In this document: one piece after another, positions 1 to 7,197 of the stretch
How positions within the stretch are numbered: the first letter of the stretch is position 1
Layout: each line of letters begins with the position of its first letter
Assembly: GCF_005280195.1 (NCBI RefSeq)
Contig: NZ_SZPR01000003.1
Location: forward strand, 1-64,000
Origin: Streptomyces galbus
GTDB lineage: Bacteria; Actinomycetota; Actinomycetes; Streptomycetales; Streptomycetaceae
Length of the DNA stretch: 64,000 nucleotides
Direction of reading: 5' to 3'
Translations under genes and position numbers: made by a program
The notes under the pieces: generated by a model
What the model saw: only the letters and a program-made list of their open reading frames with translations
What the model was told of the DNA's origin: nothing
The model's database searches: none

Positions 1-158
1 GGGTCCTGGGTCCCGACCACCCTGACACTCTCACCGCTCGCGACAGCCTCGCCCGCGCTCGTGAGGCCGCGGCAGCTATTCAGCAACCGGATACAGCAAC
101 CCGAGCAACCGCCCCCGCCCATCAGCCTCCCTCAGAAACTCCCGAGCAACCGGTATGA
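1..158 (+). CDS. C-terminal end of a TPR-repeat protein (partial)
   Basis: The reading frame is open from the window edge (first full codon at 3) to TGA at 156-158. It begins VLGPDHPDTLTARDSLA, the signature of the tetratricopeptide repeats found in Streptomyces NB-ARC/TPR ATPases, followed by an Ala/Pro/Thr-rich tail. The rest of the gene lies to the left of the window. It stops 25 bp before the tRNA-Arg fragment, so it would be the last gene of an element integrated at that tRNA. The TPR assignment is firm; the regulatory or signalling role is inferred from the family. Confidence 0.75.
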   Translation, partial: VLGPDHPDTLTARDSLARAREAAAAIQQPDTATRATAPAHQPPSETPEQPV

Positions 159-183
159 CCGTCCTCGACCGTTCTCTGTAGAG

Positions 184-225
184 CTACGGATCAGAAGGTT
201 GCAGGTTCGAGTCCTGCCGAGTGCA
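184..225 (+). other. 3' fragment of tRNA-Arg(ACG): attachment-site scar
   Basis: The sequence from CTACGGATCAG to CCGAGTGCA is the anticodon loop, variable region, T-arm and 3' acceptor strand of an actinobacterial tRNA-Arg(ACG). The 5' half is absent: bases upstream of 184 do not pair with the anticodon or acceptor strands. Integrases that use tRNA genes leave such a 3' duplicate at one end of the element while the intact tRNA stays at the other. By that logic the element lies to the left and the DNA to the right followed the tRNA before insertion. Confidence 0.8.
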
Positions 226-478
226 AACAGCGGCCGCAGACGGCGCTCAGTCGTCGCTGCTCGACTCCTCCTAATCTTCTGACTCCTCGGCGGCATCGCC
301 GAGCCACCTGACCCGAGTGCGTGCGCTGCGCGGTGCGGTTCGGCGGTGCCTGGTGAATGTGCGCGATCTGTGGCCCGTTCGGCTGCTGGAAGGGCAAGGC
401 GGAGGGGTCGGCGTAGACGTGCGTGCCGTCGGGGAGCTGGACGACCGTCAGTGAACGGTGCGCGAGGAGCCGTTCCAT
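191..478 (-). CDS. Small hypothetical protein of an integrative element
   Basis: The 95-residue product starts at ATG 476-478 behind GGAGAG. The N-terminal half (MERLLAHRSLTVVQLPDG, then HVYADPSALP) is compact and protein-like; the C-terminal half is Arg-rich. Its last residues read antisense through the tRNA-Arg fragment (ending GLEPATF), so the natural C-terminus may have been lost when the attachment site formed. It lies just downstream of the broken DUF2637-like gene on the same strand, as in actinomycete integrative elements. I do not recognise a function. Confidence 0.45.
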   Translation of the reverse strand: MERLLAHRSLTVVQLPDGTHVYADPSALPFQQPNGPQIAHIHQAPPNRTAQRTHSGQVARRCRRGVRRLGGVEQRRLSAVCGRCLHSAGLEPATF

Positions 479-620
479 GGCGGACTCTCCGGGTTGATGT
501 GGGGAAGAGTGCAGGCATACCGCACTCCGAGCCCGTTGCGAAGGACGTATCCCGCTTCGCGCCGGCACTTCGACCGGGTGTGGTGAGCGGCGGACCGGCG
601 GTATGCCAGCGAGGCAGTGA

Positions 621-960
621 TCAGGCGGCTCGCTCAGTGAGCAGCGTATCGCGCACCGTCCGGCGCGTTCGTAGGGGACGTACGCAGCGTGCCGCGGATG
701 CCCTCGGCGGTCACTTGCGCGTCCGTCCAATCGGCGGTCACCGTACGAGCCTCGACGAGCAGTTGATCGGCTGTGCGGCGGGGACGGGTCGACTTCGCTG
801 CTTCGGGGATGCGGCCGGTGGCACGGCGGGGTCGCGGCGACTCCGCGGCGATCGAGTGCCGCTCGATCGGCTGGGCGATGGCAGATAGGACGGCCCGAAC
901 TGGCTCGAGCGCCCTGCCTATGCGTCGCAGGGTGACTGATTTCTTGCCCGCAACCCTTGG
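621..960 (-). pseudogene. Frameshifted remnant of a DUF2637-like transfer protein
   Basis: The minus strand encodes an Arg/Pro-rich stretch, then TADQLLVEARTVTADWTDAQ and VTAEGIRGTLRTSPTNA, which resembles the C-terminal helical domain of DUF2637 proteins of Streptomyces plasmids and integrative elements. After TSPTNA (near 660) the frame runs into nonsense. One frame over it continues RRTVRDTLLTERAA and stops at 621-623, the kind of ending the family has. This points to a small deletion. The N-terminal membrane helices of the family are not found upstream. Family assignment is moderate; the frameshift is visible in the sequence. Confidence 0.5.
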
Positions 961-1115
961 GTGCAACGACAGATTCGTGCGAAATCGGTCTGTTCAGATC
1001 AGAAATGCGCACCTTTCTGACGTTAAAATCTTCACCCCGGTTTCTGGATGTTCGATTGCTGTACGAATTTCAGCCAGCTAAGGTCGAAATCGAAACGCTA
1101 ACACTGGGAGATCAA

Positions 1116-1223
1116 ATGCTAAAGGATCAGGGGACACTCAGGGTGTGGACCTGCAGTTGTGGGCAGGTTAATCACAGTACGACTGTGTGTGCGAATTGCG
1201 GCAAAAGTAAAGGCAGCGACTAG
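1116..1223 (+). CDS. 35-residue zinc-finger-like microprotein
   Basis: ATG at 1116 follows GGGAG with good spacing; TAG is at 1221-1223. The product has W12, C13-x-C15, N19, then C25-x2-C28, close to a RanBP2-type zinc finger (W-x-C-x2-4-C-x3-N-x6-C-x2-C) with two spacings shorter by one. Nothing else is in the protein. It lies in a stretch clearly more AT-rich than the rest of the window and is followed 110 bp later by another gene of similar composition, so both probably arrived by transfer. Nucleic-acid or ubiquitin binding would be the family expectation; the role here is unknown. Confidence 0.55.
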   Translation: MLKDQGTLRVWTCSCGQVNHSTTVCANCGKSKGSD

Positions 1224-1332
1224 TTGCGAGGTGCTTCACGTAAGGGGTTGAGGTCGAGCCGACTTCACTTTTCGGCTGCCGAGGTGGTTTTGGCACTCGG
1301 GTGTTAACAGAACCGCTTGGAAGGGGCATTTC

Positions 1333-1698
1333 GTGAACACTCCGCGGCTGAGGGCTGATACGGCTCGCCTCGATTTGGAGCTGCTCGTTGAAATCGCGGT
1401 CGAAAGCCTGTCGGGTAAAGATCGCCCTGCGTACCTCCGGGAGTACGTGTGGGATTACTCGGTGGCTGAAGACGAGTGCACTCTCGTGTTTACCTTGAGA
1501 ACTGGCCGCAGTGCGGGATTGCAGCTCAAAACTGTAATCAAGGGTCTGGGTGAAGATGACGCGCTGCGACTCAAAGTAGATAGCGCCAATGAGCCAGGTG
1601 GTTTAAGCCTCAAGTATTTGGCGCATCTGCGAAAAGAGATGGATAATCTCGAATATAATTTGCGGAAAGTAGATGGTGACGTCGTTGTCTATCGCTGA
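1333..1698 (+). CDS. Hypothetical 121-residue protein, AT-rich, with a TTA codon
   Basis: GTG start at 1333, 8 bp after AAGGGG. The product is acidic, soluble and without recognisable motifs. It shows alternating strand/helix character (VEDECTLVFTL-like strands, then a C-terminal helix around KYLAHLRKEMDNLEYNLRK). Codon use is atypical for Streptomyces, with many A/T third positions and a TTA leucine codon at 1603-1605, which would make translation depend on the bldA tRNA. With the microprotein upstream it looks like recently acquired cargo. I do not recognise a family. Confidence 0.6.
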   Translation: MNTPRLRADTARLDLELLVEIAVESLSGKDRPAYLREYVWDYSVAEDECTLVFTLRTGRSAGLQLKTVIKGLGEDDALRLKVDSANEPGGLSLKYLAHLRKEMDNLEYNLRKVDGDVVVYR

Positions 1699-1941
1699 TC
1701 CATATATGGCGGATTCCTGTGCTCCTAGGCGCCGCGCTCGCTGAAGACAGGGTACGCCAGGGTTTAGCTGGCTTCCCATGCCGTGGCGGTCCGGGGGGGG
1801 AGCAACAGTAGTGGGAAGCTCGCTGTATTACATCAATAGCTGACATCAACGGAGGCGTACGACTACCGCTCCTCATGCGCCATCTGCTGATGCATCACCA
1901 GGTCCGAGGATGCGAACTGCCACCGAAGGTGGGACACCCGC

Positions 1942-1956
1942 CTACGGATCAGAAGG
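1942..1956 (+). repeat. Second copy of the 15-bp tRNA-Arg att core
   Basis: CTACGGATCAGAAGG here is identical to 184-198, the anticodon-loop and stem part of the tRNA-Arg fragment; identity stops exactly at both ends. It lies in the 346-bp gap between the AT-rich gene and the minus-strand operon, just before that operon's terminator. It may mark the end of a second, now decayed element. I see no other feature in 1699-1941. Confidence 0.5.
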
Positions 1957-1965
1957 CCGTTACGG

Positions 1966-2001
1966 CGGGAGGCAGCCGGTACATAGGCCGGCTGCCTCCC
2001 G
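1966..2001 (-). terminator. Strong hairpin terminator of the small-gene operon
   Basis: A perfect 14-bp stem (CGGGAGGCAGCCGG against CCGGCTGCCTCCCG) with an 8-nt loop. It lies 45 bp downstream of the last minus-strand gene and could also stop transcription arriving from the left. Confidence 0.8.
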
Positions 2002-2045
2002 TTGGTGATGCGGTGTCTCGACCGCTGCCCGGTTCTCGTTGTCCC

Positions 2046-2342
2046 TCAGCCAGACTCAAGTTTGGCCAGGCGGTGGCCGCGGCTGTTCGCTACGCGCAGT
2101 ACGTCCCCCAGGGCACCAGCCAACCGAGCGGCGAGGAGAGCTATGTCCTCGTCGTCGAGATCTCGGTCCTCCAGCACTTCAAGTGCGTCCTCTCGCAGTT
2201 TGGTCGCCGCCCCGAGTTGCATAGCCTCGATGTGATCCGCCAGGCGGGCCACGTAGCCGTCGTGGTCATCGGTGCTCAGGTAGCACGGCTTACCTTCTGG
2301 ACCCGTCCAAGGGAGGAGCCTCAGTTCGTCCTGCACCCTCAT
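2046..2342 (-). CDS. Small hypothetical protein of the element regulatory operon
   Basis: 98 residues from ATG at 2340-2342. The middle is strongly acidic and helical (LEVLEDRDLDDEDIALLAAR). No catalytic or membrane motif is visible. It is the last of four small minus-strand genes transcribed away from the GntR gene. Such proteins accompany KorSA-type regulators in Streptomyces integrative elements, mostly without known function. Confidence 0.55.
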   Translation of the reverse strand: MRVQDELRLLPWTGPEGKPCYLSTDDHDGYVARLADHIEAMQLGAATKLREDALEVLEDRDLDDEDIALLAARLAGALGDVLRVANSRGHRLAKLESG

Positions 2343-2388
2343 CCTGGCGTCTGCCTCTCGGTGACCTCGGCATCGGACGTCTGGCCGT

Positions 2389-2580
2389 TCACCGCCCTGC
2401 CCCCGCCGGCTGGGCTTCGGCAGGCAGGGAGTGACAAGAGCAGTCGCAAGCTTCGTAGATCACCGGGATGTCGACCGGTGCCAGGGCCGGAGGCGACACC
2501 GCACACTCTCGGTGCGTACCGATCCGGCAGGCAGTCGATCGGTAGGGCGCTACACCCGGAGTACATCGAGGTCGGGACAT
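2389..2580 (-). CDS. Small Cys/His-rich protein
   Basis: 63 residues; ATG at 2578-2580 overlaps the upstream stop in a TGATG junction, so translation is probably coupled. The product contains CRIGTHRECA followed by YEACDCSCH, five cysteines and two histidines arranged like a metal-binding knuckle. I have seen this pattern in small proteins of Streptomyces integrative elements. Function unknown; zinc binding is inferred. Confidence 0.55.
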   Translation of the reverse strand: MSRPRCTPGVAPYRSTACRIGTHRECAVSPPALAPVDIPVIYEACDCSCHSLPAEAQPAGAGR

Positions 2581-2894
2581 CAGCGCACCCCCAGAAGAAG
2601 CGACCTCGCATTGGCCGGCAGGTAGGGAGCGACGACCACCGCCGGGTGCCGTCGCGTACGCCTCTCCCCGGCCAACATGTACGGGCGGATGAGCGCGTTG
2701 TCCTCTCCGGCGAGGCCGTAGCGGTGACCCCCGCCGTCAAAAGGTCGCCGTAGAGCGACCGTCGGCGCGTCAGCGGACGCACGGGAAGCCGGGGTGACCG
2801 GCGACCGAGGAGGCACGACGGCGCGGCGGTGCCTACCCCTGGAGACGTGCCGCCCTCTGGTGAGCGTGAAGGCTCGGCGGATACGGTTGAGCAC
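2580..2894 (-). CDS. Small basic protein of the element operon
   Basis: 104 residues from GTG at 2892-2894 behind AGGAG. The N-terminus is Arg-rich (MLNRIRRAFTLTRGRH). A conserved-looking block, EDNALIRPYMLAGERR, occurs in many small proteins beside Streptomyces mobile-element regulators. It starts 12 bp after the preceding gene. No function is known to me. Confidence 0.55.
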   Translation of the reverse strand: MLNRIRRAFTLTRGRHVSRGRHRRAVVPPRSPVTPASRASADAPTVALRRPFDGGGHRYGLAGEDNALIRPYMLAGERRTRRHPAVVVAPYLPANARSLLLGVR

Positions 2895-2906
2895 GCTGAT
2901 CAGCTC

Positions 2907-3212
2907 CTATCGCTGATGGCCCGGTCCCCCGACATCGCCCGTCGAGGGGACCGTTTTGCGTACGACCGCCCAAAGGGTGCGGCCGTTCAGGCTGGTGACG
3001 TGAAGTCCGAAGCGGTCCGCTTCGGCCACCGCTTCCAGGACCTCCCGCCATGACTCTGTGGTGAGCGATTCCGATACTTCCGCCTCGACCGACGTGTGCC
3101 GGGCGTGCTCTTCCACGTGCGCGGCGAGCCCGGCGGCCGATAACCGTGCTGCGATGGCCTCCGCACTCACACCTGAAGCAGGCACAGGGCAGCCTCCGTC
3201 ACCGGCGATCAC
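2907..3212 (-). CDS. Small acidic protein divergent from the GntR regulator
   Basis: 101 residues from GTG at 3210-3212, first gene of the minus operon. The product is acidic and predicted mainly helical with a C-terminal strand (GLHVTSLNGRTLWAVVRK). The start lies 12 bp from the first operator palindrome, so the GntR protein should control this operon directly. Function unknown. Confidence 0.55.
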   Translation of the reverse strand: MIAGDGGCPVPASGVSAEAIAARLSAAGLAAHVEEHARHTSVEAEVSESLTTESWREVLEAVAEADRFGLHVTSLNGRTLWAVVRKTVPSTGDVGGPGHQR

Positions 3213-3223
3213 TTTCAGTGAAG

Positions 3224-3254
3224 CTAGTTAACTAGATTAGGGCTAGTGGACTAG
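3224..3254. promoter_or_regulatory. Twin CTAG-palindrome operator for the GntR repressor
   Basis: Two 12-bp palindromes, CTAGTTAACTAG (3224-3235, perfect) and CTAGTGGACTAG (3243-3254, near-perfect), have centres 19 bp apart, about two helical turns. They fill the 51-bp gap between divergent starts at 3212 and 3264. GntR/HutC repressors of the KorSA type autoregulate through such sites. Binding is inferred from placement and symmetry. Confidence 0.6.
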
Positions 3255-3263
3255 ATTTTCCAC

Positions 3264-4019
3264 ATGCCTGAGCAGCCGCCCTATCTCCGCATCGCCGACG
3301 AACTCCGGCGGCGGATCGCGGAGCACGAGTGGGAGCCGGGCGACCGCCTGCCCTCACGCGCCCAGATCGGCCAGGACTTCAGCGTGGGCGAGAACGTGGT
3401 GCGGCGGGCTCAGGAGTTGCTGATTTCCCAGGGCGTACTGGAAGGACGGGCCGGATCGGGGACCTACGTCGCCGAGCCTCGGCAGCGAGTGCGGATCGTC
3501 CGGTCCTCGGCGCGTGAGCAGCCCGCCGGATCGCCGTTCCGGGCGGACATGAAGGCCGTCGGCAGGCAAGGGGACTGGGAGAGCCGGACCGATGCCAAGG
3601 TGCCGGCGCCCGCCGACATCGCAGGGCGGCTCGGCATCGCCGAAGGGGACCTGTGCGTCCGGACGACGTACGAGTTCCTCGCCGACGGCAGGCCCGTGCA
3701 GCTGTCGACGAGTTGGGAGCCGTACGACCTCACAGCCGGCACCCTCGTCGTCCTCCCCGAGGGAGGACCGCACGCCGGGGCGGGAGTCGTGAACCGCATG
3801 GCCGTCATCGGCGTCACCGTCAGCCACGCCGTGGAGCAGCCCGAGCCACGGCAGGCAACCGCCGAGGAAGCGTCACTCCTCGGCATCCAGAAGGCCGCAC
3901 TCGTCACGCACATCCGGCGGACGTACTACAGCGACGACGGGCGGCCGGTCGAGACAGCCGACATCGTCGTGCCGGCCGCTCACTGCGAGATCGTCTACGA
4001 GATCCCGATCAACCGGTAG
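3264..4019 (+). CDS. GntR/HutC-family regulator (KorSA-like)
   Basis: 251 residues. Residues 6-70 are a GntR winged helix (LRIADELRRRIAEHEWEPGD, LPSRAQIGQDFSVGENVVRRA, GSGTYV). Residues about 95-245 form a UTRA ligand-binding domain ending ETADIVVPAAHCEIVYEIPI. In pSAM2/SLP1-type elements such proteins repress transfer and excision genes. ATG at 3264 has no Shine-Dalgarno sequence and lies 9 bp past the operator, so the mRNA may be nearly leaderless. No integrase, excisionase, Rep or Tra gene remains nearby, so the regulator now appears orphaned and probably controls only itself and the divergent small genes. Confidence 0.85.
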   Translation: MPEQPPYLRIADELRRRIAEHEWEPGDRLPSRAQIGQDFSVGENVVRRAQELLISQGVLEGRAGSGTYVAEPRQRVRIVRSSAREQPAGSPFRADMKAVGRQGDWESRTDAKVPAPADIAGRLGIAEGDLCVRTTYEFLADGRPVQLSTSWEPYDLTAGTLVVLPEGGPHAGAGVVNRMAVIGVTVSHAVEQPEPRQATAEEASLLGIQKAALVTHIRRTYYSDDGRPVETADIVVPAAHCEIVYEIPINR

Positions 4020-4169
4020 ACGACGCCGGAGCTCCTTTCACGGCGTGCCCCACCCGTGCCCCTTCCGTGCCCGTCCGGCCGGGAAACCAGGGGGAACAGC
4101 GGTACGAGGCGGGCACCGGACATGGCGACGGCCCCCGACCTTCATACCTGGTCAGGGACCGTTCGCCTG

Positions 4170-4256
4170 CGGTGGGTGTGGGATTTGAACCCACGGTGAC
4201 ATCGCTGCCACGACGGTTTTCAAGACCGTTCCCTTAGGCCGCTCGGGCAACCCACC
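4170..4256 (-). tRNA. tRNA-Ser(TGA)
   Basis: The minus strand folds as a class II tRNA: 7-bp acceptor GGTGGGT/ACCCACC, anticodon loop CTTGAAA (anticodon TGA), long variable arm and T-arm around GGTTCAAATCC. G73 is followed by CA rather than an encoded CCA. Its 3' end faces the accessory region, so the island abuts this tRNA. The 150 bp between the GntR gene and the tRNA contain no gene I can support. Confidence 0.95.
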
Positions 4257-4585
4257 CAGCCCGCGCCCACCTGGGACGGAGCGGGTACAGCGTACCGGGA
4301 GGGGGCCGCGGGCGGGGGCAGTGGTCCACACCTGGTCCACCAGGTCTGACTCGTCCCACGGACGTCGCTCGTTCCGGCTCACGCCGACACCACGGAAGTC
4401 GCGGCGGCCGGTAAAGCCCGTTTCGTGGGATTTTGATTGGCCGTGTCACAGGGTCGTCACCGTGTCGTCCTGGATCAAGGACCGGGGCAACCGCTCGGAT
4501 CCTGGGCCCCTCATTGTGATCAGAACGCGCCGAGGGCCGTCCACGCCTCAGCCCCAACCATGAGATCACGCAGGGGAACTGACAC
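4257..4585. other. Intergenic region without a recognisable gene
   Basis: These 329 bp carry the promoter side of tRNA-Ser on the minus strand and the leader of the lipoprotein gene on the plus strand. A small imperfect palindrome (CCTGGTCCACCAGG, 4331-4344) is the only structure noted. Confidence 0.4.
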
Positions 4586-5179
4586 ATGATCTGTAACCGC
4601 CGCAAGGCCTTCCTTGTCTCCGCCGCGCTCCTGGGCGGCACCCTGCTGATGACGGCGTGCAACCAGAGCGACGAGGCCGACAGCTCCTCCGGCAAGGCCG
4701 ACACGTCTGCAGCGCCGAGCACGTCTGGTGCCACAGGTGTCAGCGGTGCCTCCGTGTCCCCCTCTGCTTCCGGGAACACGTCCGGCGGTGGCACGTCCGG
4801 TTCCGGGAAGGTGTCCGGCCGTGGCAGCACGTCCGGTTCCGGGAGCACATCGGGTTCCGGCGAGACCGTCGTGGAGGGCCTCGACAAGGGCAAGGGCGTC
4901 AGCGGCACCTGGTACGGCATCGTGCGGTACGTGGCACCCGGCAAGTACCTGGTCGACGGTCCTGCGGCCAAGGGCTCCGGCGGTGAGCAGCAGGCGTTCT
5001 TCCTCGCCGAGGACACCGTGATCCTGGGTGGGGGCCAGATCTGCGGCACCGCCGGCTCGAAGGTGGACGCCCCCTGCGAGGAGGCCGACCTGGAGAAGGC
5101 CGCCAAGAAGGGCGTGGAGGCCGAAGTCGTGGTCAAGAACGGCATGGCCACTCAGATCACCGACGGTGCGCTCCTCTGA
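4586..5179 (+). CDS. Putative lipoprotein with Ser/Gly-rich linker
   Basis: 197 residues from ATG at 4586 behind AGGGGAA. A type II signal peptide ends in LMTAC (Cys25). Residues about 30-92 are a Ser/Thr/Gly linker built on repeats of GSGSTSGSG type, which would hold the folded part away from the membrane. Residues about 95-197 form a small domain with WYGIVRYVAPGKYLV and two cysteines (around GGGQICGT and DAPCEE) that could form a disulphide. I do not recognise the domain. The gene faces htrA tail to tail across a shared terminator. Confidence 0.85.
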   Translation: MICNRRKAFLVSAALLGGTLLMTACNQSDEADSSSGKADTSAAPSTSGATGVSGASVSPSASGNTSGGGTSGSGKVSGRGSTSGSGSTSGSGETVVEGLDKGKGVSGTWYGIVRYVAPGKYLVDGPAAKGSGGEQQAFFLAEDTVILGGGQICGTAGSKVDAPCEEADLEKAAKKGVEAEVVVKNGMATQITDGALL

Positions 5180-5200
5180 TCCGACGGCTCGCAACGAGCA

Positions 5201-5241
5201 GAGGCGGTCTGCCGGAAGCCACACTTCCGGCAGACCGCCTC
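5201..5241. terminator. Bidirectional terminator between lipoprotein and htrA
   Basis: A perfect 18-bp stem (5201-5218 with 5224-5241) and 5-nt loop lie between convergent stop codons, serving both genes. Confidence 0.9.
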
Positions 5242-5256
5242 ACTCATGGCGGTCGG

Positions 5257-6846
5257 TCAGCTGTCTCCGGTGCGGGAGCCGAGGGTGAGGTCGACGGTGC
5301 GGGTCTTGCCGCCGCGCTCGTAGGTGATCGTCACCTTGTCGCCGGGCTTGTGGGTCCAGATCTCGCCGATCAGGGTCGGGCCGCTGTCGATCACCCGGTC
5401 GTCGAGCTTGGTGATGACGTCGCCGGGCTTGAGGCCGGCCTTGGCCGCGGGACCGCCCGCCTCCACCGGCTCGGAACCGCCCGAGCCCTGGTCGGTGATC
5501 TTCGCCCCGCCCGCGCTCTCCTCCAGCGAGACGGAGGCGCCGATCTTGGCGTACACCGGCTTGCCGGTCTTGATCAGCTGTTGGGCGACGTACTTCGCCT
5601 GGTTGATCGGGATGGCGAAGCCCAGGCCGATCGAGCCGGCCTGGCCGGTGCTGCCCAGGCCGCCGCTGCTCGCCGACTGGATCGCGGAGTTGATGCCGAT
5701 GACGTTGCCCTGGGCGTCCAGCAGCGGGCCACCGGAGTTGCCCGGGTTGATCGACGCGTCGGTCTGCAGCGCGCTCATGTAGGAGGCGTTGCTGCCGGTG
5801 CCGTCGCTCGACGCGACCGGGCGGTTCTTGGCGCTGATGATGCCCGTGGTCACGGTGTTGGACAGGCCGAAGGGCGCGCCGATGGCGATCGTGGAGTCGC
5901 CCACGGCCACCTTGTCCGAGTTGCCGAGCGTCAGCGGCTTCAGGTCCGAGGGGGCGCTCTTCAGCTTGATGACCGCCACGTCGTAGCCCTGTGCGTGGCC
6001 GACCACCTCGGCGTTGTACTTCTTGCCGTCGGGGAAGGTCGCCGTGAGCTTGCCGCCGTCCACCGCGTCGGCCACCACGTGGTTGTTGGTGACGATGTGG
6101 CCCTGCGTGTCGAACACGAACCCGGTGCCGGTGCCGCCCTCGCCGTTCGTCGACTCCGCCTCGATCGTCACGGTGCTCGGCAGCGCCTTGGCGGCGACAC
6201 CCGCCACCGTGCCCGGGTCGCGCTTGACCGAGCCACCGCTGTCGGACGCGGAGACCGTCGTGGAACCGCCGGTGTCGTCGTTCTTGGCCAGGGTGTAGCC
6301 GAGGCCGCCGCCCAGGCCGCCCGCGGCCAGCGCGGCCACCAGGACCGCCGCGACCAGACCGCCCCTGCCCCGGCCCGCCTTCGGCGCCGGGTGCTGGGCG
6401 TACGTGGCGCCCCAGCCGGAGCCCGCTCCCGCCCCGCCGGCGCCCGCGGCCGCACCCGCGTAGGACGGGTCGGTGTACGACGGGTCCGCGTACGACGGGG
6501 TGGCGGGCGGCGGGGGAGGCCAGGCGCCGGTGCCGTCGGGGCTGCCGCCCGCCGCCGGGCCGCCGGGGTGCGGCGCCCGGGGCGCTGCCGCGTAGGGGTC
6601 CTGCGGCGGGGCGGACGGAGCCGGCGGGGGCCAGCCCGCCTCGGCCGCGCCCGCCGGTGCGGCGTCGTTGGGGCCCGGCGCCTCCGGCGTCCCGGACGGA
6701 GGGGCGGACGGCGTCGGGGGCAGGGGAGTCGTCGGGGCGCCCGCGTCGCCCGTGGTGTGCGGCCGGGAAGCCTCGGGAGATGCCACCGGCACGGGAGGTG
6801 CGGACGGGGCGGGGGGTACCGCGGTGCCCTCGTTCTCGGTGCTCAC
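5257..6846 (-). CDS. HtrA/DegP-family trypsin-like serine protease with PDZ domain
   Basis: 529 residues from GTG at 6844-6846 behind AGGAG. Residues 1-160 are a Pro/Ala-rich cytoplasmic region with repeats of the type SYADPSYTDPSY. Residues about 163-187 form one membrane helix, so the protease domain is extracytoplasmic. The catalytic triad is visible: His256 (NNHVVAD), Asp289 (GYDVAVIKL), Ser371 (GNSGGPLL). A single PDZ domain occupies about 430-525 (AGLKPGDVITKLDD). It should degrade or refold damaged secreted proteins. The promoter region holds three 11-bp direct repeats, suggesting control by a two-component system. Confidence 0.93.
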   Translation of the reverse strand: MSTENEGTAVPPAPSAPPVPVASPEASRPHTTGDAGAPTTPLPPTPSAPPSGTPEAPGPNDAAPAGAAEAGWPPPAPSAPPQDPYAAAPRAPHPGGPAAGGSPDGTGAWPPPPPATPSYADPSYTDPSYAGAAAGAGGAGAGSGWGATYAQHPAPKAGRGRGGLVAAVLVAALAAGGLGGGLGYTLAKNDDTGGSTTVSASDSGGSVKRDPGTVAGVAAKALPSTVTIEAESTNGEGGTGTGFVFDTQGHIVTNNHVVADAVDGGKLTATFPDGKKYNAEVVGHAQGYDVAVIKLKSAPSDLKPLTLGNSDKVAVGDSTIAIGAPFGLSNTVTTGIISAKNRPVASSDGTGSNASYMSALQTDASINPGNSGGPLLDAQGNVIGINSAIQSASSGGLGSTGQAGSIGLGFAIPINQAKYVAQQLIKTGKPVYAKIGASVSLEESAGGAKITDQGSGGSEPVEAGGPAAKAGLKPGDVITKLDDRVIDSGPTLIGEIWTHKPGDKVTITYERGGKTRTVDLTLGSRTGDS

Positions 6847-7071
6847 AGCTCTTCTCCTCGGTCCACGGCTGTTGTCGTCGGTCGCACTGGGGTCGCACTG
6901 GGTGACGCCTGTTGACGCTGTCTCGTCGGCCCGGTGCGCGGCAGCTGTGCAGGTGTGGTTGTACGGTCAGCTTTTCCCACGGGCCGTCAGAGCACCATAA
7001 GCGGTGGCTATGGGGGTGAAGCCAGTCCTTATATCCGACATTAGGGGTAATCCGGCCGCTTCACCGGAACA

Positions 7072-7104
7072 TCTCAGACTGTTCTCAGACGGTTCTCAGA
7101 AAGC
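7072..7104. promoter_or_regulatory. Three 11-bp direct repeats between htrA and the GDPD gene
   Basis: TCTCAGACTGT (7072-7082), TCTCAGACGGT (7083-7093) and TCTCAGAAAGC (7094-7104) recur at exactly one helical turn, the layout of OmpR/PhoB-type response-regulator sites. They lie upstream of htrA (start 6846) with an AT-rich -10-like block (7027-7033) between. Which regulator binds is not shown; a secretion-stress system of the CssR type is a guess. Confidence 0.5.
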
Positions 7105-7197
7105 CGCTCCGCCGGGCTCCCGCAAGGGCCCTCCGGACCGGGTTCCGGGATGCCACTCCGAAGGACGGCTGCCCCGTCGTGGTGGCACCATGACGCG

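Noticed and set aside
4800..4862. GC-rich tandem repeats as a possible CRISPR or minisatellite
   Set aside because: They encode the Ser/Gly linker of the lipoprotein in frame; no spacers. No CRISPR array was seen in the window.
5240..6898. Long minus and plus open frames over htrA
   Set aside because: Alternative frames of the real HtrA gene, extreme Arg/Gly content.
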